Source of the DNA: Rhizophlyctis rosea
Taxonomy: Eukaryota; Chytridiomycota; Chytridiomycetes; Rhizophlyctidales; Rhizophlyctidaceae
Length of the DNA: 64,000 bases
Reading direction: 5' to 3'
NCBI GenBank assembly: GCA_027596075.1
Contig: JADGJC010000013.1
Location: forward strand, 1 to 64,000
Part shown: positions 46,784 to 61,452 of the stretch, piece after piece
How positions within the stretch are numbered: position 1 is the stretch's first letter
Layout of the letters: each line of letters begins with the position of its first letter
Notes under the pieces: generated by a model
The model's database searches: none
The model's input: the letters and a program-made list of their open reading frames with translations, nothing else
Told to the model about the DNA's origin: nothing
Translations under genes and position numbers: made by a program

Positions 46784-48348
46784 ATGCCTCCCTTTCGTCT
46801 CCTCATCCTCGGAGACGGCAACTTCTCCTTCTCTCTAGCACTCTGCCGCATCCTCTACCCACGCTCGTCCGACCCAGCCATAACACCCACAAACGCCCAC
46901 ATAGCACACACCTTTCTTTCCCTCCCCTTCAAATCCTTCCCATCAGCCAACATAGAGATTACAACCACTTCATTCGACACTAGAGAACAACTGTACAACA
47001 AGTACCATGATTCCAGAGAAATTTTAGTGGCATTGGAAGAGCGATACTCTGATCATGTGAAGATTTTGCATGGAATTAATGCCTGGGAGTTGCAGAAGCA
47101 TTTTGGGGTTGGGGCTGGGTTTGATGCTGTTGGTAAGTTTCCGTCTGGCGTCATGTGGGAGGAAAGGATGCGTGTCATTGATGCGCTATGACATTCGCAG
47201 TTTGGAATCATCCCCATTTGGGTACAGAAGATTTCCGCCTCCATCGCTTCCTCCTTTCCCACTTCTTCAACTCCGTCCTGTCCGTCCTCGCACCATCCGG
47301 TTCTGTCCAAGTATCCTTAGTGCAAGGGCAAGAAACACGGTGGGATATGATACCACTTGCTGCTCGAGCGGGACTGAATCTTCGTCAAATCATGTCGTTC
47401 GATGAATCATATTGGCCCGGCTACGTTGTCAAGAGAAATAAGCACGGTGGATCTTTCAAGAACATGCATACTAAGAAACATGTGGGGACGGAGATGAAGA
47501 GTCATGTGTTCTCATTTTGGAGAAAGGAGGCGCGAGTTATGTGGGAGGGACTGGATCAGTCAATCATCAGCAGAGGAGACGAGGTCGTTGAAGAAAGTGA
47601 TAGTGTCAACATTACCAATGGCTTGCAATCATTGAACATCTCTAATACCCACTTCGACCAACCGAATACTACATCCATACCAACTACCGCCTCCACCCGG
47701 CCTGCTCCATCATCCATCTCCGACACCTCTTCTCCAACTCCCTCACCCCTCCTCAAACCCAAACCCACCAAACAACCTTCCACCAAAACCCGCATCCCAG
47801 TCCCAGCCGACTTAACCTGCCCCCACTGCCAAAAAGTCTTCACAACTCCCCGGGGCTACCGCCAACACGTCCACATGGTCCACACCCTCCAACAATTCGG
47901 CCCAACCTGGACACCCAACCGCCCCAAAACCCTCCCCTGCCTCATCCCCTCCTGTCCCAAACACTTCGCCTCCGAACCGGACCGATGGCAACACCGCATC
48001 AACAAACACACAACCGTCGGCGAAGACGAGTTGCCCATCTCTTCTAGTGGGGGAACGGAATTTCTGGGACGAGATACGGAGGGGAAGGAGTATGATTATT
48101 ACCCGTGTGAGGTGTGTGGACAGGCAGTTGTGAGGAGGGAGTGGGGGATGGAGTTGCATTTGGAGACGTTGAAGCCGGCGTTGGGACTTGATATGCGGTG
48201 TCCTGGGTGTCCGGGGACGTTTATTGAGCAGAGGGCGTTGTTTCAGCATTATAAGTTTTGTCGGTTGAAGAGGGCGGCGGTTGGGGTGGGGGGTGGTGGA
48301 GTTGAACTTGGAGATCGGGGAGTGGAGGTGGAGGTTGCGAGTGGGTGA
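46784..48348 (+). CDS. BMT5-like (DUF2431) rRNA uridine methyltransferase domain with C-terminal C2H2 fingers
   Basis: Exons 46784-47132 and 47201-48348; 498 residues. The N-terminus has the diagnostic LILGDGNFSFSLAL motif and later VVWNHPHLGTEDFRLHRFLL, VQVSLVQGQ and the SFDESYWPGYVVKRN region of the DUF2431 family, whose yeast member Bmt5 methylates N3 of a uridine in 25S rRNA using S-adenosylmethionine. After residue about 210 comes a Pro/Ser/Thr linker, then zinc-finger-like units: CPHCQKVF....H...H near residue 320, a second ending HRINKH, a CEVC unit and a CPGCPGTF....H....C unit near the end. The fingers probably bind RNA or DNA. The start is taken at the ATG giving MPPFRLL. The domain fusion is unusual in my experience of fungal Bmt5. 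Confidence 0.82.
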
Positions 48349-48594
48349 TGTGGATGGATGTGAGTCAATGCACGTAGATGGAAATCCACATTCAATAGGA
48401 TTGTGCATTTCTGATAGTGCACGTAAATGCGTCCGCCTACGTCTATTGCCTCGACCTCTATATGGTGCAGCAAACTATACATGGTGCACTGAGCTCTAAA
48501 TGGCGCACTACATACATTCCCCTGTCTATCAGATTCGCTTCCATTGAACTAAACCATGCTATAGCAAACTACCAATGCGAATCCCAAGACCCCT

Positions 48595-49355
48595 TCACAT
48601 CGACGCATCACAATACTCCATCACTAACTCCATTGGCACCTCCTCCCCAGGCTCCAACTCCCTCTTGAAAAATCCACCGGGCAGATTCAACAAAGAATCC
48701 AAATGGTCCAACACGTTGCGGCGTCTATATGCCATCGCCACCAGCGTGACGACATGCAACTCTCCTTCACCCGGTTGGAAGGTCTCAAACATGAGTTTGA
48801 TGATCTCGACGTGCCCTTCTCGGGCTGCGTCAGCGAGGCCTTGGTACCATATTGAACGGGGTGGAGCTGGGGTGGGACGGATGATTGAGTGAGTTGTGAG
48901 GAGGTAGGAGAGGAGGTCTGGCGTGTTTGTGGATGTTGCGAGGTGGAAGAGATGTTCTTTGTAGGATTGGTGGATTCGACTAAGGGGGACTGACTTTAGG
49001 ACGTCGAGTGTGGGGAGGTGTGCTGATAGAGTGAAGACGTCATCTTTGTTTGCACCTATGTTTAGGAGGTGGGTGAATACGGCTGTTGGTTGGGGAATTG
49101 TGAAGTGAAGTGTTTTAATTTTTGCTTGGCCTCGCCGGTACGTTGGGTCGGTTTCTGTGTAAAATTAGAAGGGTCTTCCCAGTTTTGTAGGAGGTGAGCG
49201 GCTATGGAGTAGGAAACTGCGTCGCGGGTTAGAAGATGTATTTTCTTGTCGGCGCGGTTGAGGAGTGCGGCTTCTCGCGGGTTGCAGGCGCGCACGAAGA
49301 AAGGGAAGAGTTCGACGGGAAGTGCCGGGAGTGGAGTTGTGGATAGAGCCGACAT
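48595..49355 (-). CDS. F-box-like/ankyrin-type protein, dispersed relative of the cluster
   Basis: Exons 49355-49142 and 49082-48595; 233 residues. The N-terminus (LPALPVELFPFFVRACNPRE) resembles a degenerate F-box, followed by a helical region and two or three weak ankyrin-like repeats (THLLNIGANKDDVFTLSAHL, LADAAREGHVEIIKLMF). The order matches the cluster at 39.4-45.4 kb, but sequence identity is low and the intron is elsewhere, so it is a distant relative at best. It could also be a plain ankyrin-like orphan. It converges on the methyltransferase gene, with 246 bases between the stops. Confidence 0.6.
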
Positions 49356-49699
49356 TCCTGAGAATTCTCTAGTGGCTTTTTTTTAACAAAAATACAGATG
49401 TTGCCAAAGTTGAAGATTGAGATTGTACATGTAAAAGCTCTGAGCGAAAGTGGTGCGAAGTGGTTGCGATCTGAGGTCTGATCGGAGGTGTAGCGGGTGG
49501 CAATGCCAAAAGGCTTAGCACTGCATGCGCCACTATGCACTGCCGCCAATTCACAGCCAAGTGCGAACTTCACCCAGCTCCAGCTCTCCAGCTCCAGCTG
49601 CTCCCTCACCTCCCTGTCCATGTCCCCTACCTTTTCCCACACTCCCTTTCACTAAGTATCGCAAACTTAACCAATCGTCTGTCACAAGTTCAACGTAAA
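49356..49699. promoter_or_regulatory. Divergent promoter region, ankyrin-type gene (-) and PRCC gene (+)
   Basis: 344 bases between outward-facing starts. It includes a pyrimidine-rich stretch before the PRCC start (about 49565-49660). No gene. Confidence 0.4.
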
Positions 49700-51091
49700 A
49701 TGTCCTTGTCACTTGTTGCCGATTACGGCTCCTCTGATTCTGAGGACGACACTGTCCAGTCCCCCCCAAAAAATCCTGCGCCCAACGTACCCCAAACAAC
49801 TTCCACCCGCCCCTCCCTCTTCTCCGCCCTCCCTGCACCAAAACAGAAATCCGTCACTTCCTCCTCTTCTTCCTCTCAGCCGACACAACCCAAGAAATTG
49901 CAAATTTTCGTTGACCTTCCTTCTGCCAAACCTACCGCCGATGATGACGACGACGACGCGGCTCAACCAGAAAAGCGACGGCGTACCGATGGCGGTGGTG
50001 GTTTGTTCGCTATGCTACCACCTCCAAAGGCGGTCAGCGCACCGAGCAAGGTGTCAAAAGAGGCAGACGTCAAACCTGCAACCGCTAAACCTGTTGGTGG
50101 AATGATACCTTACTCCCTAACGAAGAAGAAGGCACCCGCTCCCACCAATGATTCGAAGCCTACCACCGCCGCTGCTACGGCTGTAAACCCTGAAAAACCA
50201 GAGGAAGACTATGGAGGAGAGGATTTTTTCACTCTTGGTACGTCTGCACATACCACCACTTCATCACACCCTTTCTTACCTCTTTTCACCGACAGACGTT
50301 GGGGAAACATCATACGACGCACTCTCCACCATCCCACCTCCAACATCATACTCAAATCCCGCAGGTCCCGCACCCGCACCCGCACCAGCACCTTCCGACT
50401 ACTCCTACGCATACCCTCAATACCAACCTCACGACTCAACCGCCTACGCATACGCACCCCACCCCGGTCTATCCGCATCATCATCCTACTCAGCAGCCTA
50501 CGCATACCCACAACAGCCATCATCCGAAGCCACTGGCGAAGCACCCTACGCGGAAGATCTGGATAATGACGCGGTATGTCTTCATGTATACTTTGCACAA
50601 GAGGAAGCGGTGAAATAGGGAGACTTCAAAACTAACGGATATCTTTACAAAATCACTCAGCTCAAAGCCCTCGGAATCCGCAAAAAAGACGGCCCAATCC
50701 AATTCAAAGACGTTTCTCAATCGGAGATGCTCAACGATGGGACCTACCAGTACGAACAGGCCAGGCTGGCGTCCATGGATCATCAGCCTAGCATGCCAAA
50801 TAAGGTATCTTCTCATGTCATCACACGATGTCGATTCCCATCTGAGGCGATTTGACACGTTCAACAGTTTGGTGCGGTGGGAGGAGCATTGAAGCGTAAA
50901 CATAACATCAAATCGTTGGCGTTTGAAGCGAGAGTGCGGCAACAGCAGTTGCAGGAAGCTACGGCGCAGAGGATCGCGAATCAGAGAGTGACGAGGGCGA
51001 AATATGGTAAGACCTGTCATTCCCTTTAACCCCCTGGCCGTGTTTTCTGATCATCTCATACTGCTTCGTTTTCACATTCACAGGGTTCTGA
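49700..51091 (+). CDS. PRCC: PRCC-domain protein (mitotic checkpoint/spliceosome-associated)
   Basis: Exons 49700-50237, 50296-50573, 50661-50804, 50868-51006 and 51084-51091; 368 residues. It begins MSLSLVADYGSSDSEDD, the classic acidic N-terminal patch of this family, then Pro/Ser/Lys-rich disorder and a Tyr/Pro-rich region. The conserved C-terminus contains IRKKDGPIQFKDVSQSEML, KRKHNIKSLAFEAR and, ending the protein, RVTRAKYGF. Human PRCC is nuclear, associates with splicing factors and binds MAD2L2. The last coding exon is only eight bases and supplies the terminal Gly-Phe and stop; without it the protein would lose the conserved YGF end. Confidence 0.85.
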
Positions 51092-51275
51092 TGGACACTC
51101 GCTCCGATGCATGTACATACTTACACCTACTTAGTCCAAACCGAACGTTGTATATGTTCAAATTTACATCGGAAAAGAAAAGGGGGAAGACCCCGCTGTA
51201 TACAAATACACACATCTGAGAAGTATAACTCTCAACTGACGAAAAAGTAAGAAAACAAAAACACAAGAACACCAA

Positions 51276-54200
51276 CTACTGTCGCCCCTGCTGCTTCCTC
51301 GCCGGCCCAGGCGACGCCGCCCCGGCACCCCACACCCCAGAAATGAAACTAGTAGCATTCAACAACACCTCCGAAGTCTTCTGCTGCACCTGTCCCAACT
51401 GGATGTCCCTTGCCAACCCAGAAACGGAATTGACCAACCCCATGACGTTCAAGCTCGGCGTTGAGGCCGTTTGCGGTGACGTGTCGTGGCCTGGTCGGAG
51501 GAGGTGGATGGAGCGAGGTTTGCGGAGGGTTTTGATGGCGGCGGGTGTTGTGGTGTTGTTGTTGTGGAGGTGGGCGGCGCTGGATTTGCGACGGGAGGGG
51601 TTGAGTGGGGATTGGGTGGTGGAGTCTGGTTGTAGAGTATTAGAACGTCTTCGTCACAAGCGGAGATTAAGAATCTCAATTAGAAATTCGGTTTGTGGTC
51701 TTACCAGGAGCAACTTTACTTGGCCTTCGATCAAATGCACTTCCCCTCCTATCCATCACACTAGCGCGTCGATCAGACTTGGTACTAGTTGCGGGTGTAA
51801 TTGGCAGTAGAGTGAAGCGAGGGGGTTGAGTAGCAAGAGGGATGACGTTATGCACTTCTTGGGTGGATGGCGTTTTCCGTCTGCAAAACGGAGACAACGA
51901 CGAAACATGGAAGTGTCAACAAAACACGGCTGCAAAATCGTTCACCAATCCGAACTTCAAACTTACACGTCGGCGACTTTAGGATTGAGCAACAACAATG
52001 TCCCCAGCAATACCGATGACCGAGAATATGATCGTTCGACATTGTTTTGATTGAGCTCTTTCAATGCTTCCAGTTGCGCGGCATCAATCTGTTTCAGTAA
52101 TCTGTTAGACATCCTCACTCCATAGATGATGAAGAAACACAAAGCGCCCCCACCTTCGCACAAATGCTCTCCAAAGCAGTTTCAATGACCGCCCGCTGCT
52201 TCTGAGCTCCTTCATCCCCTCCCTCCACCCCATCCCACACTCCCTCCATGATCTTCATCCAAAAATGAACATCGAAGAACAACTGCATAGCTCCCACTGC
52301 CGAAACAGCCGACGTCGCAGACTGCGCAAACTGCGAATAAACATCAACCAGCCGCCGTCCCATATCCAAAATCAAAGACCGTAGCGCTGGCTGGGAATGA
52401 ACCGTGAATATGAAAGAGATCCTGGATCATAGTCATAACAATTTCCTTACCTTTTCCAAAAAGCATCCAGACACTCGGTTCGCCTCCCCAGCCACTCGGA
52501 AAAGCAAAGGAAGGATGAACGGTGATGGGTTTGTTGGGACCGCCGTGCCTGACCCATGTGATTGTTGCACTGACCACCGCCACGTTAGCAACCTAACCGA
52601 AAGAAAAGCGATCGTATTGATCCCAAAACACACCTTCCCAAGCCCCACGCAGCCGGGTCGCCTCCCTCCAATTCTCTTCTTCCAAAGAATGCCTCAATCC
52701 AGCCTCAAACGCCGTTCCGACATATTCAATCCAAGGTGCATGAGCTGCGAGGTATACGTCCATCAACATCGTTTTTGCGGAGGTGAGTCGAGGGTCTGCG
52801 GATCTGCAATTCAGTCCAAAATCATCGACCGGTATACCAACTATCGTGTCCTCACCTGCCAAGTGTGTCTCACTATTCCGCGGAGAAAGCAAAAACCTCT
52901 GACTTGCCTCCCGATACAAAGACGGTGTCGTTGCCTGCGATACCGTTTCGTCGAGAAGCAGAATGCTGGATTGATCTTCCAACTTCAATGCTATTGCTCG
53001 CGCGGAACGTCCAATAAATACGGATTGGTTGACCATCTTCTCTGCAAGTCCCGCGTCAGTTGTGCTGATAAGGTGATGAGTATCACCTGTATTTTCTCAC
53101 CCAAAGACTGTGACGCTAATGAAGATAGAGACCGCTTCAGGTCTTCACTAAAGTCATTCAAAGCCTTCACTGACAAATCTTTGAAGTCGGCAGCTCGCAG
53201 TTGTGCATCTCTACAAATCATGCGCCATATGTGAGCCATGACGCCTTAGCCATCCCAAAGCGATCGGCCCATACCTATCATCCAGTGCTGATACCCCTCC
53301 AACATTCTCATAAACTGGACGATCCGAACTACTGACAGCATGCGAAATTAATAAAGGTCGGATATCGTCTCGGAATTTCAGTAAGGATTCCTCAAACGCC
53401 GTGCTAATATTGCTTATGCCTGGACCATCCACTCGATGAGCCTTGGGCCTGGTGGATGTGGACGGTGCAGGGGCCGGTTGTCCACTCCACATAAAAGCAC
53501 CAACAACTTCCACTACGAATAGAAGATTGTGTCAGCGACCGACGACCCCAGGTGCAATTCAACGTCACTCACCATCCATTCCTTCCGCATCCGACGACAG
53601 CTGCTCCTCGATTTTGGCCAACGACTGCTTAAACAATCTTCCAAATGATCCATTAATCACCGCCTTGGACTGCACATTGAACAAGTCGCGCAACAAGTTT
53701 TCCCATATTGAGAATGATCTGGAGAAGGCTGTTTTGCAAATCTGAAATGACAAATTGAATACCGCGACCTTGCGAGTAAGGATTTACCGTAATCTGACAG
53801 CCCATACATACGTGTTCCCAAGATTCAGCTGGCCAAAGTTCGCTTTTCCCAGGTTCATGTGCTGTCAATTTCCCACTTTCGATTTCCCCTAAGGTATCGG
53901 TTACCCGTTGCTGTATTTCACTCAACGCTTTTCCGGATTGAATCATCTTCAGCAGTGAGGAAGCAGTGGTCCTCAACTGGTGGAGCAAATCATCCAACCA
54001 TGATGCATTCGTTTGTTGAACGATGTCTAGTCCAATTTCTGCTTCGTTCGGTTTGATGCTGAATGTTGGTGAGAAGTTCTGGATCTTTTCTGGAAGGTGA
54101 CGCGATGCAACGTGAAAGTTGGTTTTTTCGGTGAAGAGTTCCGAATTCGGCATGATGGAAGTTCGCGATGAGGGAGTGTCGGTGGCCGATGGCTTGCGGG

Positions 54201-55489
54201 AGATCGATTGAACATAGAATGTAAGAATTGAGGGAGCAGGTTCGCTATCGGCGACGAGCGTGGGGGCGGAATTGATGAAGATGTTGACGAGATGTCTGAT
54301 TGTTGTCGCTAGCATTCGTGCCAGCTTGCAAAAGGCGTCACTCAACGCCTCGCCATTAGTATTTCTACTTGCAGCGAGCATCTCCAACAACGCCCGCTTG
54401 CGCATGTCTAAAAACTTTTGCAACGCTTGTCGCGGCGTCACATTGTCAAGGAGCATGATGGCACAGATGGTTTCCGTCAAATTCTAGAAGCAATCGTTAG
54501 GCCCCAAAGCTCATCTGACGGCACCGTTCCGACCTACTCATACAATTTCAGATTGATCCACAACTCGCAAATGCCGCATGGCCTTCTGTACGATCTGAGA
54601 GCGGAAATGACCTACTGCATCCCACTGCCGCTTCACTACCGGAAACGAAGTCTATCGGACGGTCAGATAGATGATCGCATTGACTGCTTTTCCAAATGTC
54701 GCATACCATCAGCTTCAAGGAGGCCGCTTCCGGGCTCACTTGGAGGTTTCCAAACACCTTTTTCGCGAGAAGGTATAGACGGCTGGCGCGCAAATATTGA
54801 TGGTTTTCAAGTGCGTGCCATATCTGCAGAAGTCAGACATTGTTAGGCTTCTCTATGCTCCTTCTTTGATATGGGATGCTTCGCACCTGTTCTGGCGTAT
54901 CCACCAACAGTTTGATTTGCGCAGCAACCGGATACAGAAGCTGCTTCTGCTTCTCTGCAGGCTGCTTGCTTAGTAGTGTCCGCCAGTTATTAGACCTACA
55001 ACGGGCCCATACCAGCAGCGTCATTCTTCCCCTTTTGTGTCTCTTCTTCCGCTTCTTTCTTCAGCGCGTCCACAGCACACTTGCTTTGAATGTGATCAAA
55101 ATTCAATCTGACGGACAAGGACGAGTCTTTCATAGAGCGTATGGAGTCGGCAGCTTCAATAAGGTCGCGGTAACGTTCTCTTGGAGTTTGTGACAATTGC
55201 TCAGAGTGAGAACGAAGGTAAGGGCAAGCTGACGTTTTCGGCTTACCCAACCATCAAACGAAGATCCTGCTTTTTGCGGTCTATGTCGGCCCTAGCAAAT
55301 TTAGACGCGTGCGCAAGTCAGTAAACAATAACGGAGATCAGTTGAACGCGTCTGGGTTGCGCACTTTATCTTGGTTTCCATTCCGCGCAGTTCGGGAATG
55401 GAGTGCTTCTCCAGCAATGTGTCGGCGTCCGGAACAGGAGCCGACGCTACAGCGCTACTTCGCCGAGACGGCGGAAGACTGTCAGACAT
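51276..55489 (-). CDS. COG1: Conserved oligomeric Golgi complex subunit 1 (COG1)
   Basis: Seventeen exons: 55489-55365, 55291-55247, 55179-55013, 54954-54887, 54823-54707, 54651-54544, 54483-53812, 53741-53573, 53512-53275, 53210-53087, 53039-52856, 52795-52634, 52569-52451, 52390-52154, 52088-51967, 51880-51705 and 51625-51276; 1060 residues. COG1 belongs to lobe A of the COG tether, which keeps Golgi glycosylation enzymes recycling by retrograde vesicles. Family landmarks: LLEKHSIPELRGMETKIK, then DRKKQDLRLMVGERYRDLIE with AADSI, QLLYPVAAQIKLLVDTPEQ, SFPVVKRQWDAVGHFRSQIV, MLLDNVTPRQAL and NPSPFILPLLFRVAGEANRV. The order and spacing match human COG1. The intron at 52855-52796 is 60 nt, stop-free and in phase, so the alternative read-through protein would be 20 residues longer. 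Exon 11's acceptor was chosen by phase. Confidence 0.92.
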
Positions 55490-55880
55490 GGCAGGTCAGT
55501 TTGGGGTTTACGATGTATCCATGGGAAAGATGATTGGAAGGCAACACCGGCCCCCAATGGAGAGTTGGAGATGGATGTGGCACGACTGGTTAGACTTGAT
55601 TGGAATGTGGTTTGATTACTGTATAAGGTGGCTTGCGGGTCAACAAACCCACCGCAAAAAATCGTGACATGGGATGACATCCTGAAGGTCGTACAGCCAT
55701 CCACCTTGCTCTCGTTATCTTCTCCCTTTCGTCTCCCCCTCACTTCGCGTTACCCAACTGACGAATGAGGAGGATATCTACAGAGGAACAGATATATAAA
55801 GTGAGTGCAGGGTGCTCCTTTCTTTCTTCCCACTACACACTCAGAAAGCGACATCTTTCTGATCGAGATCACTTCCCAGT
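55490..55880. promoter_or_regulatory. Divergent promoter region, COG1 (-) and NAGK-L16 fusion (+)
   Basis: 391 bases between outward-facing starts. A short CT-rich stretch (about 55700-55745) precedes the fusion gene. No gene and no clear box. Confidence 0.4.
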
Positions 55881-58363
<2,483 letters not shown>

Positions 58364-58528
58364 TATGTATGTAGTGTTTTGGTGTATTCAGATAGTTTCT
58401 AGATGGTAGCTCGGTAATTTTGAAAACCTTTTTCAAACCTAAAGGATGGTCAAATTGAACGTCTTCTTTCTGCACTAGTTACACAGGGACAGGCCTCTAT
58501 CTACAAAATCTAAACTGGGAAATCCCGT

Positions 58529-59502
58529 CTAAGCGTAAGCCTCACTCTCTCTTATCAAATCCTCTACCATCCCCCGTAAATTCTCCAGTCCAAACACAGC
58601 ACCATCGTCGCACCCAATGCCGTCCTCAAAATGGGCGTGGGCAAAGTCTATCAGTCGGATTTCGGCTTTTTGGCAAGAATAATCGGTTGCGTTGCCTTCG
58701 TAGATGATGAGGAGGGAGGATGTATAGAGACGGACGTTTTCGTCCTTTATTGTTTGGATCAACTTGTTGATGGAAGTGTGGATGGTGCGGAGAACGGAGA
58801 GCGGAACTAGTTGGAGAGAGGTGGACGTGGTTTGGGAGGAGGAACGGAGGAAGAATTCGCGTATTCCTGTGGGGAGAGTTTGAGGTGTTAGTGAGCGGCC
58901 GTAGGTTCTGTCGTGGGTTGTGTATGAGTCCGTTTCTGGGTTGTAGATCTGGTGGAGAAAGGTGATTGATTAGTGGTTAACGATCACCGACTTTGCTCAC
59001 GGCTAATCGAGATGAAAAGACAGTTTTTTTGGGTGTCAAAACGATTCACACACACCTTCATCCCACAAATGCGCAACCCCGTCTGCCCACTAGTAGTCAC
59101 CCTAGCCTGTTCCTCCATCCTCAACCTCTTCTCCTCCGTCGCGTCATCGCTCCACAAGCGTCTCCCAAGCTTAATATCCATAACACACGGGTTTCTATAC
59201 TCCGCTGTCAGATCCTCAATTTCAATCACGGCAACATCCTTCTCCTTGCCCTCCTTATCCAGTCCCTTCGTTACTTTTGTACCATAGAAAGCTGGAAGGA
59301 ACGCTTTGAGCGAGGCGTGTGACGGTGATTGGGCTGTTTTGTAGAAGGAGATTTCGCGTGAGGAGGAGGCTTTGAGAAGGTGGCCTGATGGGAGGAGGGT
59401 GATGGTGTTTGGATGGCCCGCGAGTTGGTGTTGGAAGGTGGACGCTGGAGTGGCGAGTGTTGGGACAGGGGTTGGAGTCGGTGAGGGTGGGATTATGGAC
59501 AT
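58529..59502 (-). CDS. IPMK: Inositol polyphosphate multikinase (Arg82/IPMK family)
   Basis: Exons 59502-59056 and 58948-58529; 288 residues. The signature PxxxDxKxG is present as PCVMDIKLG at residues 105-113, followed by RVTTSGQTGLRICGMKIYNP across the intron, then YTSSLLIIYEGNA and RLIDFAHAHFEDG (with the catalytic Asp). This fits the IPK fold that phosphorylates Ins(1,4,5)P3 to InsP4/InsP5 and, in many members, acts on PIP2; in yeast Arg82 also supports ArgR-Mcm1 transcription of arginine genes. The placement beside the NAGK gene is suggestive but is probably chance. The start is the first ATG after the promoter region; an open extension upstream to 60090 lacks family sequence. Confidence 0.9.
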
Positions 59503-59941
59503 GGTTGCTGATGCTGGAGAGGTTATTCGAAAGCGAACTACGCACAGAGGGGGATGTGATTGGTAATTTGGAGGCAGCACAACCAAGATGAAAGGAAAGG
59601 ATTGAAGGACAAGGGAGATATTTGAGTTTGGAGCCAACCGGCGACGGCCGAAGGTGTCCGAAGGGGATTTCCCAATAAGGGTATATGTGTGGCTTGGACG
59701 TGACGTCGATTGCGGAAGAATCCAGGTCCGAAAATGGACGCGCAGATCGCGTTTCACACAAGAAAGCTTTCCTGCTTTCAACTTCCGCTTCACGTCCTTC
59801 TCACCTTCCCACTCAATCTTGTTGGGCAACATTTGCAATCTGTTACTTCTCAGGGCACACACACCGATTGGGAGGAGTCTCCGCTTCTCTCGCATACCGG
59901 TCAAATCACCAGCACTCGTACACCACATAACATCTATCACC
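59503..59941. promoter_or_regulatory. Divergent promoter region, IPMK (-) and acidic protein (+)
   Basis: 439 bases between outward-facing starts. Open frames cross it on both strands but end in non-homologous sequence. No obvious element beyond CT-rich stretches next to the + start. Confidence 0.4.
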
Positions 59942-61319
59942 ATGCCCGCCGCCAAAATTAAAGAAGAACCCAACGACGAAGCCCCGCCCGCAAAGGAAAC
60001 CGCCCCTCCCGCCAAACCCAACGACAAAACCCTCCCCCCGCACCGCGCCAATAAAGCCAAATCAAACGCCAGCGCTCCAACCAAAATCAAAAAGGAACAC
60101 GACCGTCCCGTCCGTCGCGCACCTTACCGCAACGCCCGCGGGTCCGATCATCGCGACGAAGCACCAGACGAGTGGGCGTCGGACGCCGACACAAACAGAT
60201 ATAGTGATGATGATGACAGTGGGTCGGAGTATGCGCCGGATGGGAGTGTCAGTGATGAGGATCGGGAGGGGGAGGAGGATGGAGATGAGCATGCCGAGGG
60301 TGAGGAGGAGGAAAGCCCTACCACCGGTCGGAAACGCCGTCGCACCAAGAGCGCGTCAAAAGCTCAAAAGCAACAGCCAGCTCGGAAGAGTCGTCGGACA
60401 GCTCGCAATGGGGCAACCAAATCTGAAGAGAGGGATGATATTGAATGGAAGGATGACAACGAAGCAAGGGTCAAGTGGGAGGGACCTTCAGCTGACCAAT
60501 ATGAGTACACCGCTCCTGCTCCTGAGCGGGACGAGGAAACCGGGAGACTGACTTTCGAAGGGTTCCCAGACTTCAATCCCAATCTCACACCGGAGGAAGT
60601 CATTCAGATGGGTATGTAAATTCTCCTTCTGCTTCAGAAATGCAATTTGCTGCCGGGTCATAACCTTGGCCCTCATATCTATACAGGCTCATTCGGCGGA
60701 ACATACTACCGCCCAATCCACTCATCAATCATGAATGAAGACATCGCCGACGACTGGAAAATCGATTTGCCGGAAGAATGGGTCAAGGGCATTGACGTGG
60801 AGCGCATGCTCACGTCGGGGACGTATCACACTGACGTGAATCGATTCAAAGCAAAGTGTGGGCTGACGCTGGAGGAGTGGGAGCAGAATGGGTGGATTAC
60901 TGGGTGGGATCCTAGGGGTTGGTTCCAGGTCAGTTTTTCTTTGCATGTGATTCATCATATGCGAGACGGAAATTCATCACATGCGTGTTCTTTGCAGTGG
61001 TACGTCCGCTTCTACAGGGGTCGTCGTTGTGATGACGATAAGCGCCAGGTATGTGGTGCTGTAAGTGTGGAACTCTCTCCTCTTGCATTTAATCGGGTTC
61101 ATCCAGGTATCACGCTGGAAGAAATGCGCGCACGAGCGTTCCGGCAGATGGCTGCGCGTCTACTTGGGCAAATACCTAAAGGCGGGACTGGACGAAATCC
61201 CATCCGATCCGAAGCAGGAAAAGATTTCCCCTGTCATCCGGCAGGTGTTGCAGCATTGGGGTATTGCTGTCAACAACGATGTATATGGGCGGTTTAAGGA
61301 GGAGAAGGGTGCTAAATGA
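59942..61319 (+). CDS. Conserved eukaryotic protein of unknown function with acidic N-terminus
   Basis: Exons 59942-60611, 60687-60928, 60998-61048 and 61107-61319; 391 residues. The first 180 residues are disordered, Lys/Glu/Asp-rich with a basic RKRRRTKS run that could be a nuclear localisation signal. The conserved core starts around LTFEGFPDFNPNLTPEEVIQ and continues with SFGGTYYRPIHSSI, then LPEEWVKGIDVERML, NGWITGWDPRGWFQWYVRFY, VSRWKKCAHERSGRWL and ISPVIRQVLQHWGI. I recognise this core from uncharacterised proteins of fungi, plants and oomycetes; no activity is established to my knowledge. The Trp-rich, basic core could bind nucleic acid, but this is speculation. Confidence 0.72.
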
Positions 61320-61452
61320 GACGCAGAGTTCAGCTAGCTCAATCTCCAGCGGAGGCATGAAAATTGTATAATTGTAGTAAAAGTAAACATAGTCTTATTA
61401 AAGTGCCAAACGAAACTGACTACTATCCATCTTGAGCTACACTGCCCTATCG

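Noticed and set aside
49713..50613. Overlapping +/- open frames inside the PRCC gene
   Set aside because: They are shadows of GC-rich coding sequence; only the frame with the conserved SSDSEDD and YGF ends is real.
59503..60090. Minus-strand frame extending the IPMK reading frame upstream to 60090
   Set aside because: The extension has no family sequence, runs through the divergent promoter and the neighbouring gene's first exon, and the ATG at 59502 already precedes the whole conserved domain.
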